From Leifsonia sp. Leaf336 (GTDB lineage: Bacteria; Actinomycetota; Actinomycetes; Actinomycetales; Microbacteriaceae), in the NCBI RefSeq assembly GCF_001423695.1, contig NZ_LMOZ01000002.1, positions 186,658-250,657 on the forward strand: a stretch of 64,000 bases of DNA, written 5' to 3'. Within the stretch, counting starts at the first letter, position 1, and the number at the start of each line of letters is the position of its first letter. Under the pieces are notes generated by a model, which saw only the letters and a program-made list of their open reading frames with translations, was not told where the DNA came from and ran no database searches. Shown here one piece after another: positions 23,986 through 31,876 of this stretch. The position numbers were made by a program, and so were the translations under genes.

Positions 23986-25092
23986 ATGAGCGCGACGAAT
24001 CGGGTCCGGCAGACGTTCGGCGGGTTGTCCGCGCCGGCGCAGCTGACGGTCGAGGGCGCCGGGATCGTGGCGGGCGCCGCGGTGTTCGTGGTCGTCGGGG
24101 TAGTGGCGCTGCTGCTGTTCTGGGGCCGCACCCTGCCGATCGCCGGGCCGGACTCTCTCGGGCAGTTCGTCGCCATCGCCGGCGGGGTCATCGCCTTTCT
24201 GGCCTACGTCACCGGCAGGCTGTGGCGGCGGGAGGGGCTGACTCCGTTCCAGACGACGGCCAGCGCCGACGGGCAGCCGCACCGGGCCGGCGGCGTCGAC
24301 ATCTTCGACACCTTCGCCATCGCCCTCGCACACGGCGTCCTCGCCCTGCTCGGCTGGCTCGTGCTCGGCGCCGTGCTCGCCAACGGCTTCCAGGACGCCA
24401 CGGTCTACTCCCTCTCGGCGACCGCGCTCGCCGCGGCCGCCGCCGGCGTCACCGGGTATGCGGTGTTCCTCTCGGCAGCCCGGATGGACCTGATGCGGCT
24501 CTCGACCGTGCTCGCCGCATTCGCCGTCGTCGGCATCCTGACCTCCATGCTCAGTGCGCCCGATCCGCACTGGTGGCAGCTTCACCTCAGCGCGCTCGGG
24601 ATGACGCAGAGCGTGTCGTCGCTCGCCTTCAACCTCACGCTGATCATCGCCGGCGTCATCGTGACGGCGATCGCGCGCTACGCCACCGACGCCCGCGGCA
24701 TCGCGGACCCCCGGCGGAGGTCGGCGATGCTGCGCGTGCGCGTCGGGCTCATCCTGATCGGTGTGCTGCTGGCCTGCGTCGGCATCTTCACGTTGAACAT
24801 CTCGGTCACCCTCCACAACGTGTCGGCCGTCGGGATGGTGCTGGTGTTCGCGCTCGTGGTGTTCTGGGTGCGCGGCGCGCTGCCGAGCGCACCGGCCTCG
24901 TTCTTCGTGCTCGGCTACGTGTTCTTCGGCACGATCGTGCTGATGCTGGTGTTCTTCGCGGTCGGCTACTACGTGCTGACCGCGGCCGAACTGGTCGCCG
25001 GAGTGCTGGTGTTCAGCTGGCTCATCGTCTATCTGCGGGTGAGCGGCGCCGCCGCCGCGGAGCAGGAGAACGTACACGTCGTCGAGGAGTAG
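23986..25092 (+). CDS. Polytopic membrane protein, DUF998/DUF5671-like, function unknown
   Basis: A 368-residue protein with about nine hydrophobic segments and a short charged C-terminus (AAAAEQENVHVVEE). I chose ATG 23986, with GGGAGGTGG upstream; an in-frame ATG at 23932 has none. No catalytic motif or transporter signature is visible, and the family is not certain. It stands alone between the site A repeats and the putrescine oxidase gene. Confidence 0.6.
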   Translation: MSATNRVRQTFGGLSAPAQLTVEGAGIVAGAAVFVVVGVVALLLFWGRTLPIAGPDSLGQFVAIAGGVIAFLAYVTGRLWRREGLTPFQTTASADGQPHRAGGVDIFDTFAIALAHGVLALLGWLVLGAVLANGFQDATVYSLSATALAAAAAGVTGYAVFLSAARMDLMRLSTVLAAFAVVGILTSMLSAPDPHWWQLHLSALGMTQSVSSLAFNLTLIIAGVIVTAIARYATDARGIADPRRRSAMLRVRVGLILIGVLLACVGIFTLNISVTLHNVSAVGMVLVFALVVFWVRGALPSAPASFFVLGYVFFGTIVLMLVFFAVGYYVLTAAELVAGVLVFSWLIVYLRVSGAAAAEQENVHVVEE

Positions 25093-25175
25093 TGCCTTCC
25101 TTCGACACCGTGTACAGGAATCGGCGTCGCGCGCCCGCCTAGCATCCTCGTGACCCGATGGAGGAGTTGATAGCA

Positions 25176-26543
25176 ATGGACAGCATCGAACGTGACGTCG
25201 TCATCGTCGGCGCTGGAGCCTCCGGCCTCACGGCCGCGACGGAGCTGAAGAAGGCCGGACTGAGTGTGGCCGTCCTGGAGGCCAGGGACCGCGTCGGCGG
25301 CCGCCTCTGGACGAACGACATCGACGGCGCGACCCTGGAGATCGGCGGCCAGTGGGTGTCGCCCGACCAGGACGCGCTGATCGAGACCCTCGACGAGCTG
25401 GGGCTGGAGACGTACTCCCGCTACCGCGAGGGCATCAACATCTACCTCGGCGACAACGGCGCGCGCCGCACGTTCGAGGGCGAGATCTTCCCGGTCGCCC
25501 CGGCCACCGAGAAAGAGATCGTCGGCCTGATCGAGCGCCTCGACGCGCTGGTCGCCGAGATCGACCCCGACCGCCCGTGGGACCACCCGCAGGCCAAGGA
25601 GCTCGACGAGATCTCGTTCAGCCACTGGCTGGAGACGCAGACCGACGACGAGGAGGCCCGGCTCAACATCGGCATGTTCATCGCCGGTGCGATGCTCACC
25701 AAGCCCGCGCACGCCTTCTCGGCGCTGCAGGCTCTGCTCATGGCGGCCAGCGCCGGCAGCTTCAGTCACCTGGTCGACGCCGACTTCATCCTCGACAAGC
25801 GCGTCAAGGGCGGCCTCCAGCAGGTGCCGCTGCTGCTCGCCGAGCGCCTCGGCGACGACGTGCACCTGAACGCCCCGGTCCGCGCGCTGCGCTGGGACGA
25901 GTCGGGCGTCACCGCGATCGCCGACGGCGTGGAGGTGCGGGCCCGCTTCGCGATCCTCGCCGTTCCGCCGGTGCTGATCAGCCGCATCTCGTACGAGCCC
26001 CCGCTGCCGCGCCGCCAGCAGCAGCTGCACCAGCACCTCTCGATGGGCTTCGTCGTCAAGGTGCACGCCGTCTACGAGACGCCGTTCTGGCGCGACCTCG
26101 GCTACAGCGGCACCGCCTTCAGCCCCTACGAGCTCGTGCACGAGGCGTACGACAACAGCTACCACGGCGACCCGCGCGGAACGCTGGTCGGCTTCGTCTC
26201 GGACGAGGCCGCGGACGAGGTGTTCCGGCTGTCTCCGGAGGAGCGCAAAGCGCGCATCCTCGAGTCGCTGTCGCACTACTACGGCGTCGAGGCGCTCAGC
26301 CCCGTCGTCTACTACGAGAGCGACTGGGGCAGCGAGGAGTGGACGCGCGGCGCCTACGCCGCCAGCTTCGACATGGGAGGTCTCGCCCGCTACGGCTCGG
26401 ACCTCCGTGCTCCGGTCGGACCCATCCACTTCTCGTGCAGCGACATGGCGGGCAAGGGCTACCAGCACGTCGACGGCGCGATCCGCGTCGGCCGCGAGAC
26501 CGCGGCGGCGATCGTCGCCGCCGTGCAGCCGGCCTCCCGTTAG
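25176..26543 (+). CDS. puo: Putrescine oxidase (flavin monoamine oxidase)
   Basis: A 455-residue FAD amine oxidase; ATG 25176 is preceded by ATGGAGGAG, whose own ATG (25158) is part of the ribosome site. The dinucleotide-binding motif VGAGASG is at residues 11-17, followed by LEARDRVGGRLW. Long stretches, for example EIGGQWVSPDQ, MLTKPAHAFSALQALLMAAS and WGSEEWTRGAYAAS, match the Rhodococcus/Micrococcus putrescine oxidase type as I remember it. It oxidises putrescine to 4-aminobutanal (cyclising to 1-pyrroline), NH3 and H2O2 in the cytoplasm. The gab genes 8 kb away could use the derived GABA, and the catalase at 40758 could remove the peroxide. Confidence 0.85.
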   Translation: MDSIERDVVIVGAGASGLTAATELKKAGLSVAVLEARDRVGGRLWTNDIDGATLEIGGQWVSPDQDALIETLDELGLETYSRYREGINIYLGDNGARRTFEGEIFPVAPATEKEIVGLIERLDALVAEIDPDRPWDHPQAKELDEISFSHWLETQTDDEEARLNIGMFIAGAMLTKPAHAFSALQALLMAASAGSFSHLVDADFILDKRVKGGLQQVPLLLAERLGDDVHLNAPVRALRWDESGVTAIADGVEVRARFAILAVPPVLISRISYEPPLPRRQQQLHQHLSMGFVVKVHAVYETPFWRDLGYSGTAFSPYELVHEAYDNSYHGDPRGTLVGFVSDEAADEVFRLSPEERKARILESLSHYYGVEALSPVVYYESDWGSEEWTRGAYAASFDMGGLARYGSDLRAPVGPIHFSCSDMAGKGYQHVDGAIRVGRETAAAIVAAVQPASR

Positions 26544-26750
26544 ACGCCCCTAGACCGCGCGCGGCCAGTCGTGGATGGCCGCGCGCACCACTCCCGGCCG
26601 GCCGGGACGCGCACCGTCGTGGGATGCGCGCCCCGGCCGCCGGGTGCACTCGCGCCTGCGCTTCGTGCCCCTCGGCGGCTGCTCGCTAATGCTTGTGTAG
26701 TGCGCCGTAAGATGCAGAATGTCGCATGGATCAGGTACAGTAATACCTAC

Positions 26751-26886
26751 GAGCCGATGTCGAAGCATCCGTCGGCTCAGTGGTAGCCGGAGGCGCGAAC
26801 GGGTACGCACCTCCGTCGATTGCCAAGCTGCTCCTAGTGCAGCACTTCGATGCCCCCAGCCGGGTCGGATTCCGCTGGGGGCATCG
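26751..26886 (+). ncRNA. Candidate structured RNA (four stem-loops)
   Basis: Stem-loops in order: GAGCCGA/TCGGCTC (26751-26778); a 9-bp stem with one mismatch built on CGGAGG/CCTCCG (26788-26815); GCTGC/GCAGC (26827-26843); and a 13-bp perfect stem at 26848-26886. The AT-richer stretch before them (26690-26750) contains TAAGAT and TACAGT hexamers that could be -10 elements, but no matching -35 is convincing. It matches no RNA family I recognise. Alternatives are the 3' UTR of puo or a chance cluster of hairpins. Confidence 0.3.
26848..26886. terminator. Strong bidirectional hairpin terminator
   Basis: Arms CGATGCCCCCAGC (26848-26860) and GCTGGGGGCATCG (26874-26886) form a 13-bp perfect stem with a 13-nt loop. 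It sits 24 bp past the end of the leftward epimerase gene and faces the end of the rightward puo transcript, so it can serve both strands. No T-run is present. Confidence 0.7.
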
Positions 26887-26910
26887 CCCGTTCCGCCCGC
26901 TTCGCAGCGA

Positions 26911-27834
26911 TCAGAGCGCGGTGATTTTCCAGCCGGCCGACGCGGACTCGCCGGGGGCGAGGACGATCAGGTCGATCCCCGAGTTGTAGGCATCGGGCGG
27001 GCAGGTCATCGGCTCGACCGCGAGGCCGAGACGGTTCAGCTCCGGGATGTCGCGGTCGGCGGTGTGGACCTGCACCCACGCGCACGCCTCGTCCCACGTC
27101 ATCGCGACGCCGGTGCCCTCGGCGGACCGCACCGCGACCGTGGCGCGGCCGTCGTCGCCGCGCCGCAGGCCGGTGAACGCGTGGTCGATGAAGGTGTCGG
27201 CGATCGCCCGCGGCGTGCTGAAGTCGAACACGCCGGCAGCCTCCGCGGCGACGTCGGCCAGCCCGGTCGGGATGAGCCGGTCCTCCGTCACGGTCAGCAC
27301 CTGCGACGCGGGCAGTTCGAGAGTCCAGTCGTCCACCCGGCCGCTGCCGGCGACGAGGTACGGGTGCGGTCCGGTGCCCCACGGTGCGGGGGTGGGGCCG
27401 GCGTTGGTGCCGGTGACGGTCGTGTGGAGGCCGTCCTCGTCGAGCTCGAACGCGACGGCGACCTCCACCCGGTGCGGGTACCCGTCCTGCGCCTCGATGG
27501 TCGCGGACAGCGTGACGCTGCTCGCCGACCGGTCGATGGCGGTGAAGTCCAGCCACGCGGCGAGGCCGTGGAGGGCGTGACCGCGGCCCGGCTCGGTGAG
27601 GGCCAGCTGCTGTTCCACTCCGTCGAAGACGTACCGCCCGTCGACGACCCGGTTGGGCCACGGCGCGAGCGTGGCCCCGCGGAAGGCCGGGCGCACCTCG
27701 TCGGCGTCGAACGGGACCACCAGGGGGCGGCCGCGGTGCTCCAGAGTGCGCAGCGAGGCGCCGACCGACGCGATCGTCGCGTGGTAGTCGCCGGCGGTCA
27801 GGCCGAAGTGGGTGCCGGAGAGGGGGATGCTCAT
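26911..27834 (-). CDS. Aldose 1-epimerase family protein
   Basis: A 307-residue galactose-mutarotase-like protein with the expected landmarks: LAPWPNRVVDGRY, HALHGLAAW (first catalytic His), TGPHPYLV (second His) and LGLAVEPMTCPPDA (acid/base Glu). It interconverts alpha and beta anomers of a hexose or related sugar. I take ATG 27834 as the start: a CAGAAT hexamer lies 6 nt upstream, suggesting leaderless transcription. An open frame reaches upstream to 27903, but those codons (Cys-rich) do not belong to the family. Confidence 0.88.
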   Translation of the reverse strand: MSIPLSGTHFGLTAGDYHATIASVGASLRTLEHRGRPLVVPFDADEVRPAFRGATLAPWPNRVVDGRYVFDGVEQQLALTEPGRGHALHGLAAWLDFTAIDRSASSVTLSATIEAQDGYPHRVEVAVAFELDEDGLHTTVTGTNAGPTPAPWGTGPHPYLVAGSGRVDDWTLELPASQVLTVTEDRLIPTGLADVAAEAAGVFDFSTPRAIADTFIDHAFTGLRRGDDGRATVAVRSAEGTGVAMTWDEACAWVQVHTADRDIPELNRLGLAVEPMTCPPDAYNSGIDLIVLAPGESASAGWKITAL

Positions 27835-27968
27835 CCGCCCATTCTGGCCGCAACAGGCGAGCACGCACGAATTCGCGCGGAAACCGTCGAGCCCGCGGGC
27901 CATTCGCGCACTCGGCTGCTTGTGACGCGCCCGAAACCTGGGGAAACGTGCGGGAAACCGCGCGTCGG

Positions 27969-27974
27969 TAGCGT
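27969..27974 (+). promoter_or_regulatory. -10 element of the ATP-grasp operon (leaderless)
   Basis: TAGCGT lies exactly 6 nt before ATG 27981, and no Shine-Dalgarno sequence is present. The geometry matches other leaderless starts in this window. Confidence 0.55.
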
Positions 27975-27980
27975 CCTGCC

Positions 27981-29642
27981 ATGGGTGATCTGTTCGGCGG
28001 CTACGGGGCGCAGGCCACGCGCCGCCGGCGCAGCCGGGCGAGACCGTTCGACGAGATGTTCACCGAGACCCGCGGCGCGGTCGCCGAGCGCACCCGCCCC
28101 GCCTACCGCGAGCTCTACACCGCGCTCGCCGCCCTGACGCAGGAGGAGCTCCGCGGCCGCACGGAAGCGCTCGCGAGCTCGTACCTGGCCCAGGGCGTCA
28201 CGTTCGACTTCGCGGGCGAGGAGCGGCCGTTCCCCCTCGATGCGGTGCCGCGGGTGATCGAGCAGGCCGAGTGGGCGGGCATCGAGAGCGGCGTGAAGCA
28301 GCGGGTCCGGGCGCTGGAGGCGTTCCTCAGCGACGTGTACGGCGCGCAGAACGCAGTCCGCGACGGCGTCATCCCGGCCGGTCTGATCACGTCGTCGGCG
28401 CACTTCCACCGCGCCGCCGCCGGGGTCGAGAGCGCCAACGGCGTGCGCATCCACGTGTCGGGCATCGACCTCATCCGCGACGAGCAGGGCGGCTGGCGGG
28501 TGCTGGAGGACAACGTGCGGGTGCCGAGCGGCGTCTCGTACGTGATCTCGAACCGCCGGGTGATGGCGCAGACCCTCCCGGAGCTGTTCACGTCGATGCG
28601 CGTGCGCCCGGTCGGCGACTACCCGTACCGCCTGCTGCAGGCGCTGAAGGCGAGCGCGCCGGGCGGGATGGAGAACCCGAACGTCGTCGTGCTCACCCCC
28701 GGCGTGTACAACTCCGCGTACTTCGAGCACACGCTCCTGGCCCGGCTGATGGGCGTCGAGCTGGTGGAGGGCCGCGACCTGTTCTGCTCGGGCGGCACGG
28801 TGTGGATGCGCACGACCTCCGGCCCTCAGCGCGTCGACGTGATCTACCGCCGCATCGACGACGACTTCATCGACCCGCTGCAGTTCCGGGTGGACTCGGT
28901 GCTCGGCACGCCCGGGCTGATGCTCGCAGCCCGCCTCGGCAACGTGACGATCGCCAACGCGGTCGGCAACGGCGTCGCCGACGACAAGCTCGTCTACACC
29001 TACCTCCCCGACCTGATCCGCTACTACCTGGCCGAGGAGCCGATCCTCGCGAACGTCGACACCTGGCGGCTGGAGGAGCCGGAGGCGCTCGCCGAGGTGC
29101 TCGACAGGCTGGACGAGCTCGTGGTCAAACCGGTCGACGGCTCCGGAGGGAAGGGGCTCGTGATCGGCCCCGACGCCGACCGCGGGCAGCTGGCCCGGCT
29201 GCGGGCCCAGCTCCTCGCGGATCCCCGCGGCTGGATCGCCCAGCCCGTCGTACAGCTCTCCACGATCCCGACCCTCGTCAACGACGGGATGCGCCCGCGG
29301 CACGTCGACCTGCGTCCGTTCGCGGTGAACGACGGCCGCGACGTGTGGGTGCTGCCCGGCGGCCTGACCCGCGTCGCGCTGGCCGAGGGCCAGCTCGTCG
29401 TCAACAGCAGCCAGGGCGGCGGTTCCAAGGACACCTGGGTGGTCGGGGCGCCGGGAGCCGACCCGGTCGCCGATGCCAGGGCGTCCGCGCCGCACACCAG
29501 GGCGGAGGTCCGGAGCGTGCCCGCCCTCGTCGCCGATCAGGCCACCGCACCGCCGCTGCCCGCACCCGATCACTCCGAACAGGACGCACCCCGCACCGAC
29601 CAGCAACAACAACAGCAGCAGCAGCGAGAGGAGAACCCCTGA
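27981..29642 (+). CDS. Circularly permuted type 2 ATP-grasp protein
   Basis: A 553-residue protein of the circularly permuted ATP-grasp group, with HVSGIDLIRDEQGGWRVLED, RVPSGVSYVISNRR, VNDGMRPRHVDLRPF and the terminal GGSKDTWV region. It heads a conserved trio with an alpha-E protein and a transglutaminase-like protein. Published comparative genomics predicts that such trios make or modify peptides by ATP-dependent amide ligation, but no reaction is known. The C-terminus has eight Gln in a row (CAG/CAA run at 29601-29624), and the last codons double as the ribosome site for the next gene. The stop overlaps the next start. Confidence 0.88.
   Translation: MGDLFGGYGAQATRRRRSRARPFDEMFTETRGAVAERTRPAYRELYTALAALTQEELRGRTEALASSYLAQGVTFDFAGEERPFPLDAVPRVIEQAEWAGIESGVKQRVRALEAFLSDVYGAQNAVRDGVIPAGLITSSAHFHRAAAGVESANGVRIHVSGIDLIRDEQGGWRVLEDNVRVPSGVSYVISNRRVMAQTLPELFTSMRVRPVGDYPYRLLQALKASAPGGMENPNVVVLTPGVYNSAYFEHTLLARLMGVELVEGRDLFCSGGTVWMRTTSGPQRVDVIYRRIDDDFIDPLQFRVDSVLGTPGLMLAARLGNVTIANAVGNGVADDKLVYTYLPDLIRYYLAEEPILANVDTWRLEEPEALAEVLDRLDELVVKPVDGSGGKGLVIGPDADRGQLARLRAQLLADPRGWIAQPVVQLSTIPTLVNDGMRPRHVDLRPFAVNDGRDVWVLPGGLTRVALAEGQLVVNSSQGGGSKDTWVVGAPGADPVADARASAPHTRAEVRSVPALVADQATAPPLPAPDHSEQDAPRTDQQQQQQQQREENP
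29601..29624 (+). repeat. CAG/CAA trinucleotide run (polyglutamine)
   Basis: Eight Gln codons in a row near the 3' end of the ATP-grasp gene. Such a run can vary in length by slippage without breaking the frame. It directly precedes the GAGAGGAGA ribosome site of the downstream gene. Confidence 0.8.
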
Positions 29643-30568
29643 TGCTCAGCCGGATCGCGTCGTCGCTGTTCTGGATCGGCCGCTACGTGGAGCGCGCCGA
29701 CGGCACGGCCCGCATCCTCGATGTGCACCTCCAACTGCTGCTGGAGGATCCGTGGATCGACGAGGACACCGCCTGCCGTTCGCTGCTCGGCGTGATGGGG
29801 TCCGCTGCCGTGCCCGGGCCGATCACGCGGGAGGACGTGCTGCGCATCCTGGCCGTCGACCGCGGCACCCCGGCGTCCATCGGCTACTCGCTCACCTCCG
29901 CTCGCGAGAACGCCCGGCGTGCCCGCGAGATCGTGTCGAGCGAGCTGTGGGAGTGCCTGAACACCACCGCGGCGCGGGTGCCGCGCCGCGTCGCCGGCGA
30001 CAAGGTGCACGACTTCTTCACCTGGGTGCGCGAGCGCACGGCGCTCGCCGTGGGGATCGTGGACTCGGGTGCGAGCCGCGACGAGGCGTTCCACTTCTTC
30101 GCGCTCGGTCGCAGTCTGGAGCGCGCCGACATGACCGCCCGGTTGCTCGCGACGCGGTCGCTCACGGAGGCCAGCGGTCCCAGCTGGACGACCATCCTGC
30201 GCTCGTGCGGCGCGTACGAGGCCTATCTGCGCACCTATCGCGGCGTGCCGTCGACGCGCAACGCCGCGGAGTTCCTGCTGCACGACCGGCTCTTCCCGCG
30301 GTCGATCCTGTACGCGGTCACGCGCGCGGTCGAGAGTCTGCGCGATATCGAGCCGCGGCACGAGCGCGCCGGTGTGTCCGACCGGGCGGTGCGGCTGCTC
30401 GGCCAGGTGCAGAGCGAGCTCGAGTTCCGTCCCGTCGCGGAGGTGCTTGACGACCTCCCCGCGCACATGTCGACGATCCAGGACGCGACGAGCGCGGCGA
30501 CGTCGGCGATCACCCAGCGCTACTTCCCCGAGAGCTCCGCGCCGAGCTGGACGGGGGAGCGGAGGTGA
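29642..30568 (+). CDS. Alpha-E domain protein
   Basis: A 308-residue all-helical protein beginning MLSRIASSLFWIGRYVERAD, the signature of the alpha-E (DUF403) family. Other landmarks are LSSELWECLN-like and EFLLHDRLFPRSILYA. It is the constant partner of the ATP-grasp gene upstream and probably forms a complex with it. The family has no known activity. It overlaps the upstream gene by 1 bp and the downstream gene by 4 bp, so the three are one translation-coupled operon. Confidence 0.9.
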   Translation: MLSRIASSLFWIGRYVERADGTARILDVHLQLLLEDPWIDEDTACRSLLGVMGSAAVPGPITREDVLRILAVDRGTPASIGYSLTSARENARRAREIVSSELWECLNTTAARVPRRVAGDKVHDFFTWVRERTALAVGIVDSGASRDEAFHFFALGRSLERADMTARLLATRSLTEASGPSWTTILRSCGAYEAYLRTYRGVPSTRNAAEFLLHDRLFPRSILYAVTRAVESLRDIEPRHERAGVSDRAVRLLGQVQSELEFRPVAEVLDDLPAHMSTIQDATSAATSAITQRYFPESSAPSWTGERR

Positions 30569-31422
30569 AGCGCCTCCGGGTGACGCACTCGACGGGATAC
30601 CGGTACGGCGCGGAGGTGTCGGCCTCCTACAACGAGGCGCGGATGCTGCCGGTCACCGGCGAGCGGCAGCTGGTGCTGCACGCGACGCTCGACGTGCAGC
30701 CGGTGTCGTCTCACCACCAGTACACGGACTACTGGGGCACCCGCGTCCTCGCGTTCGACGTGCTGAACCCGCACCGCGAGCTCACGATCACCGCGACCAG
30801 CCTGGTGGAGGTTCTGGAGGCCGGGCGTCCGGCGCACGCCGCATCGCCGGGATGGGACGATCTCGGCGCGACGATCGCGCGGTCGGGGGAGTGCGTGCAG
30901 CAGCTGCGGCAGACCTCCCTCACCGAGCCGCCCGCCTCGCTGGTCGCGCTCGCAGCGGCCGCGCGAGGCGGCGCCGCGAGCGAGGACTCCTGCGCCACGG
31001 CGCACGCGATCGCGGTCGCGGTCGGTGAGGCGATGACGTACGAGAGCGGGGTCACGGGGGTCCGCACGACAGCCGGGGAGGCGTGGGAGGCGCGCGGCGG
31101 CGTGTGCCAGGACATCGCGCACGTCGCCATCGGGGCGCTGCGCTCCGCGGGCATCCCGGCGCGTTACGTGTCGGGTTATCTGCACCCCAAGGCGGATGCC
31201 GCTGTGGGGGAGACCGTGGTCGGGGAATCGCACGCCTGGGTCGAGTGGTTCTGCGGCGAGTGGCACGGCTTCGACCCGACGAACGGCATCGAGATCGGCG
31301 ATCGGCACGTGCGTGTCGGCCACGGCCGCGACTACTCCGACGTCACTCCGCTGCGGGGCGTGTACTCGGGCGCGGCCGGGTCGGAGCTGTTCGTCTCGGT
31401 GTCGATCACCCGGGAGGGATGA
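30565..31422 (+). CDS. Transglutaminase-like cysteine protease family protein
   Basis: A 285-residue protein starting at GTG 30565 inside the end of the alpha-E gene. An N-terminal beta-rich domain (bacterial transglutaminase-like N region, residues 1-85) precedes the catalytic core with Cys181 (GGVCQDIAH), His223 (GESHAWVEW) and Asp237 (HGFDPTNG). It should hydrolyse or transfer amide bonds in the cytoplasm, perhaps removing the product made by the ATP-grasp protein. The catalytic triad is complete; the substrate is unknown. Confidence 0.9.
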   Translation: MKRLRVTHSTGYRYGAEVSASYNEARMLPVTGERQLVLHATLDVQPVSSHHQYTDYWGTRVLAFDVLNPHRELTITATSLVEVLEAGRPAHAASPGWDDLGATIARSGECVQQLRQTSLTEPPASLVALAAAARGGAASEDSCATAHAIAVAVGEAMTYESGVTGVRTTAGEAWEARGGVCQDIAHVAIGALRSAGIPARYVSGYLHPKADAAVGETVVGESHAWVEWFCGEWHGFDPTNGIEIGDRHVRVGHGRDYSDVTPLRGVYSGAAGSELFVSVSITREG

Positions 31423-31517
31423 TTGCCGCGTCCCGGACGCGCCGCGCTAGCTGAACGACCGGTAACGATCGGCCCGTCGGGGGTTGATGCCGGAGGCGGG
31501 TCGGATTGAATGGGGTC

Positions 31518-31805
31518 ATGCGTAGTGTCGGTTGGTCGTTGTTCGGGTTCGCGTTGGTGGTCGGCGCGGTCGCGCTGGGTGCGCTCACCACACCGGCCGT
31601 CGACCACGGCCTGGCCACCGTCGCCGTCGGCCACCACGACGGGTTCACCCGGCGGCAGTGGGTTGACCTCGCCATCGCCGCGCTCTTCTTCATCGCGGCA
31701 GCGGCCGCGGCCGGCGCCCTCATCGTGACGCGCTTGCGCGCCTCTGCGCGCAGGGGCGACAGCCCGGCGGCGTCGCCTGTGCCTCCCGTCGCCGTCGAGG
31801 CCTGA
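31518..31805 (+). CDS. Small two-helix membrane protein, unknown
   Basis: A 95-residue protein with two hydrophobic segments (residues 6-24 and 51-70) joined by a short His-containing loop (VAVGHHDGFTRR) and ending in a basic then proline-rich tail. ATG 31518 has GAATGGGG upstream; an in-frame TTG at 31506 is possible. It could be expressed with the transglutaminase gene, 95 bp away. No family is recognised. Confidence 0.6.
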   Translation: MRSVGWSLFGFALVVGAVALGALTTPAVDHGLATVAVGHHDGFTRRQWVDLAIAALFFIAAAAAAGALIVTRLRASARRGDSPAASPVPPVAVEA

Positions 31806-31876
31806 CGCCGGAACCGTCACACCCGCCGGAACCGTCACACCCGCCGGCCCGTCACACCCCGCCTGCGCGTCACTCC
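31806..31876. repeat. About 3.5 copies of an 18-bp repeat over a stop codon
   Basis: Units CGCCGGAACCGTCACACC at 31806-31823 and 31824-31841, a 17-bp version at 31842-31858 and a diverged fourth copy. On the minus strand each unit contains GTGTGACGG, so the TGA that ends the PucR gene (31870-31872) is repeated outward three more times. The array fills the whole gap between the two convergent genes. Confidence 0.85.

Larger units (their letters stand above)
26544..26910. other. 367-bp intergenic region with hairpins
   Basis: Lies between the convergent puo and aldose-epimerase genes. The first 150 bp hold no feature I can name. From about 26690 the sequence is clearly more A/T-rich, then a run of four stem-loops extends to 26886 (listed separately). 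No credible protein-coding frame is present. Confidence 0.6.

Noticed and set aside
26848-26886. 6C RNA
   Set aside because: The C-run lies in a stem, not in the two C-rich loops that define 6C RNA.
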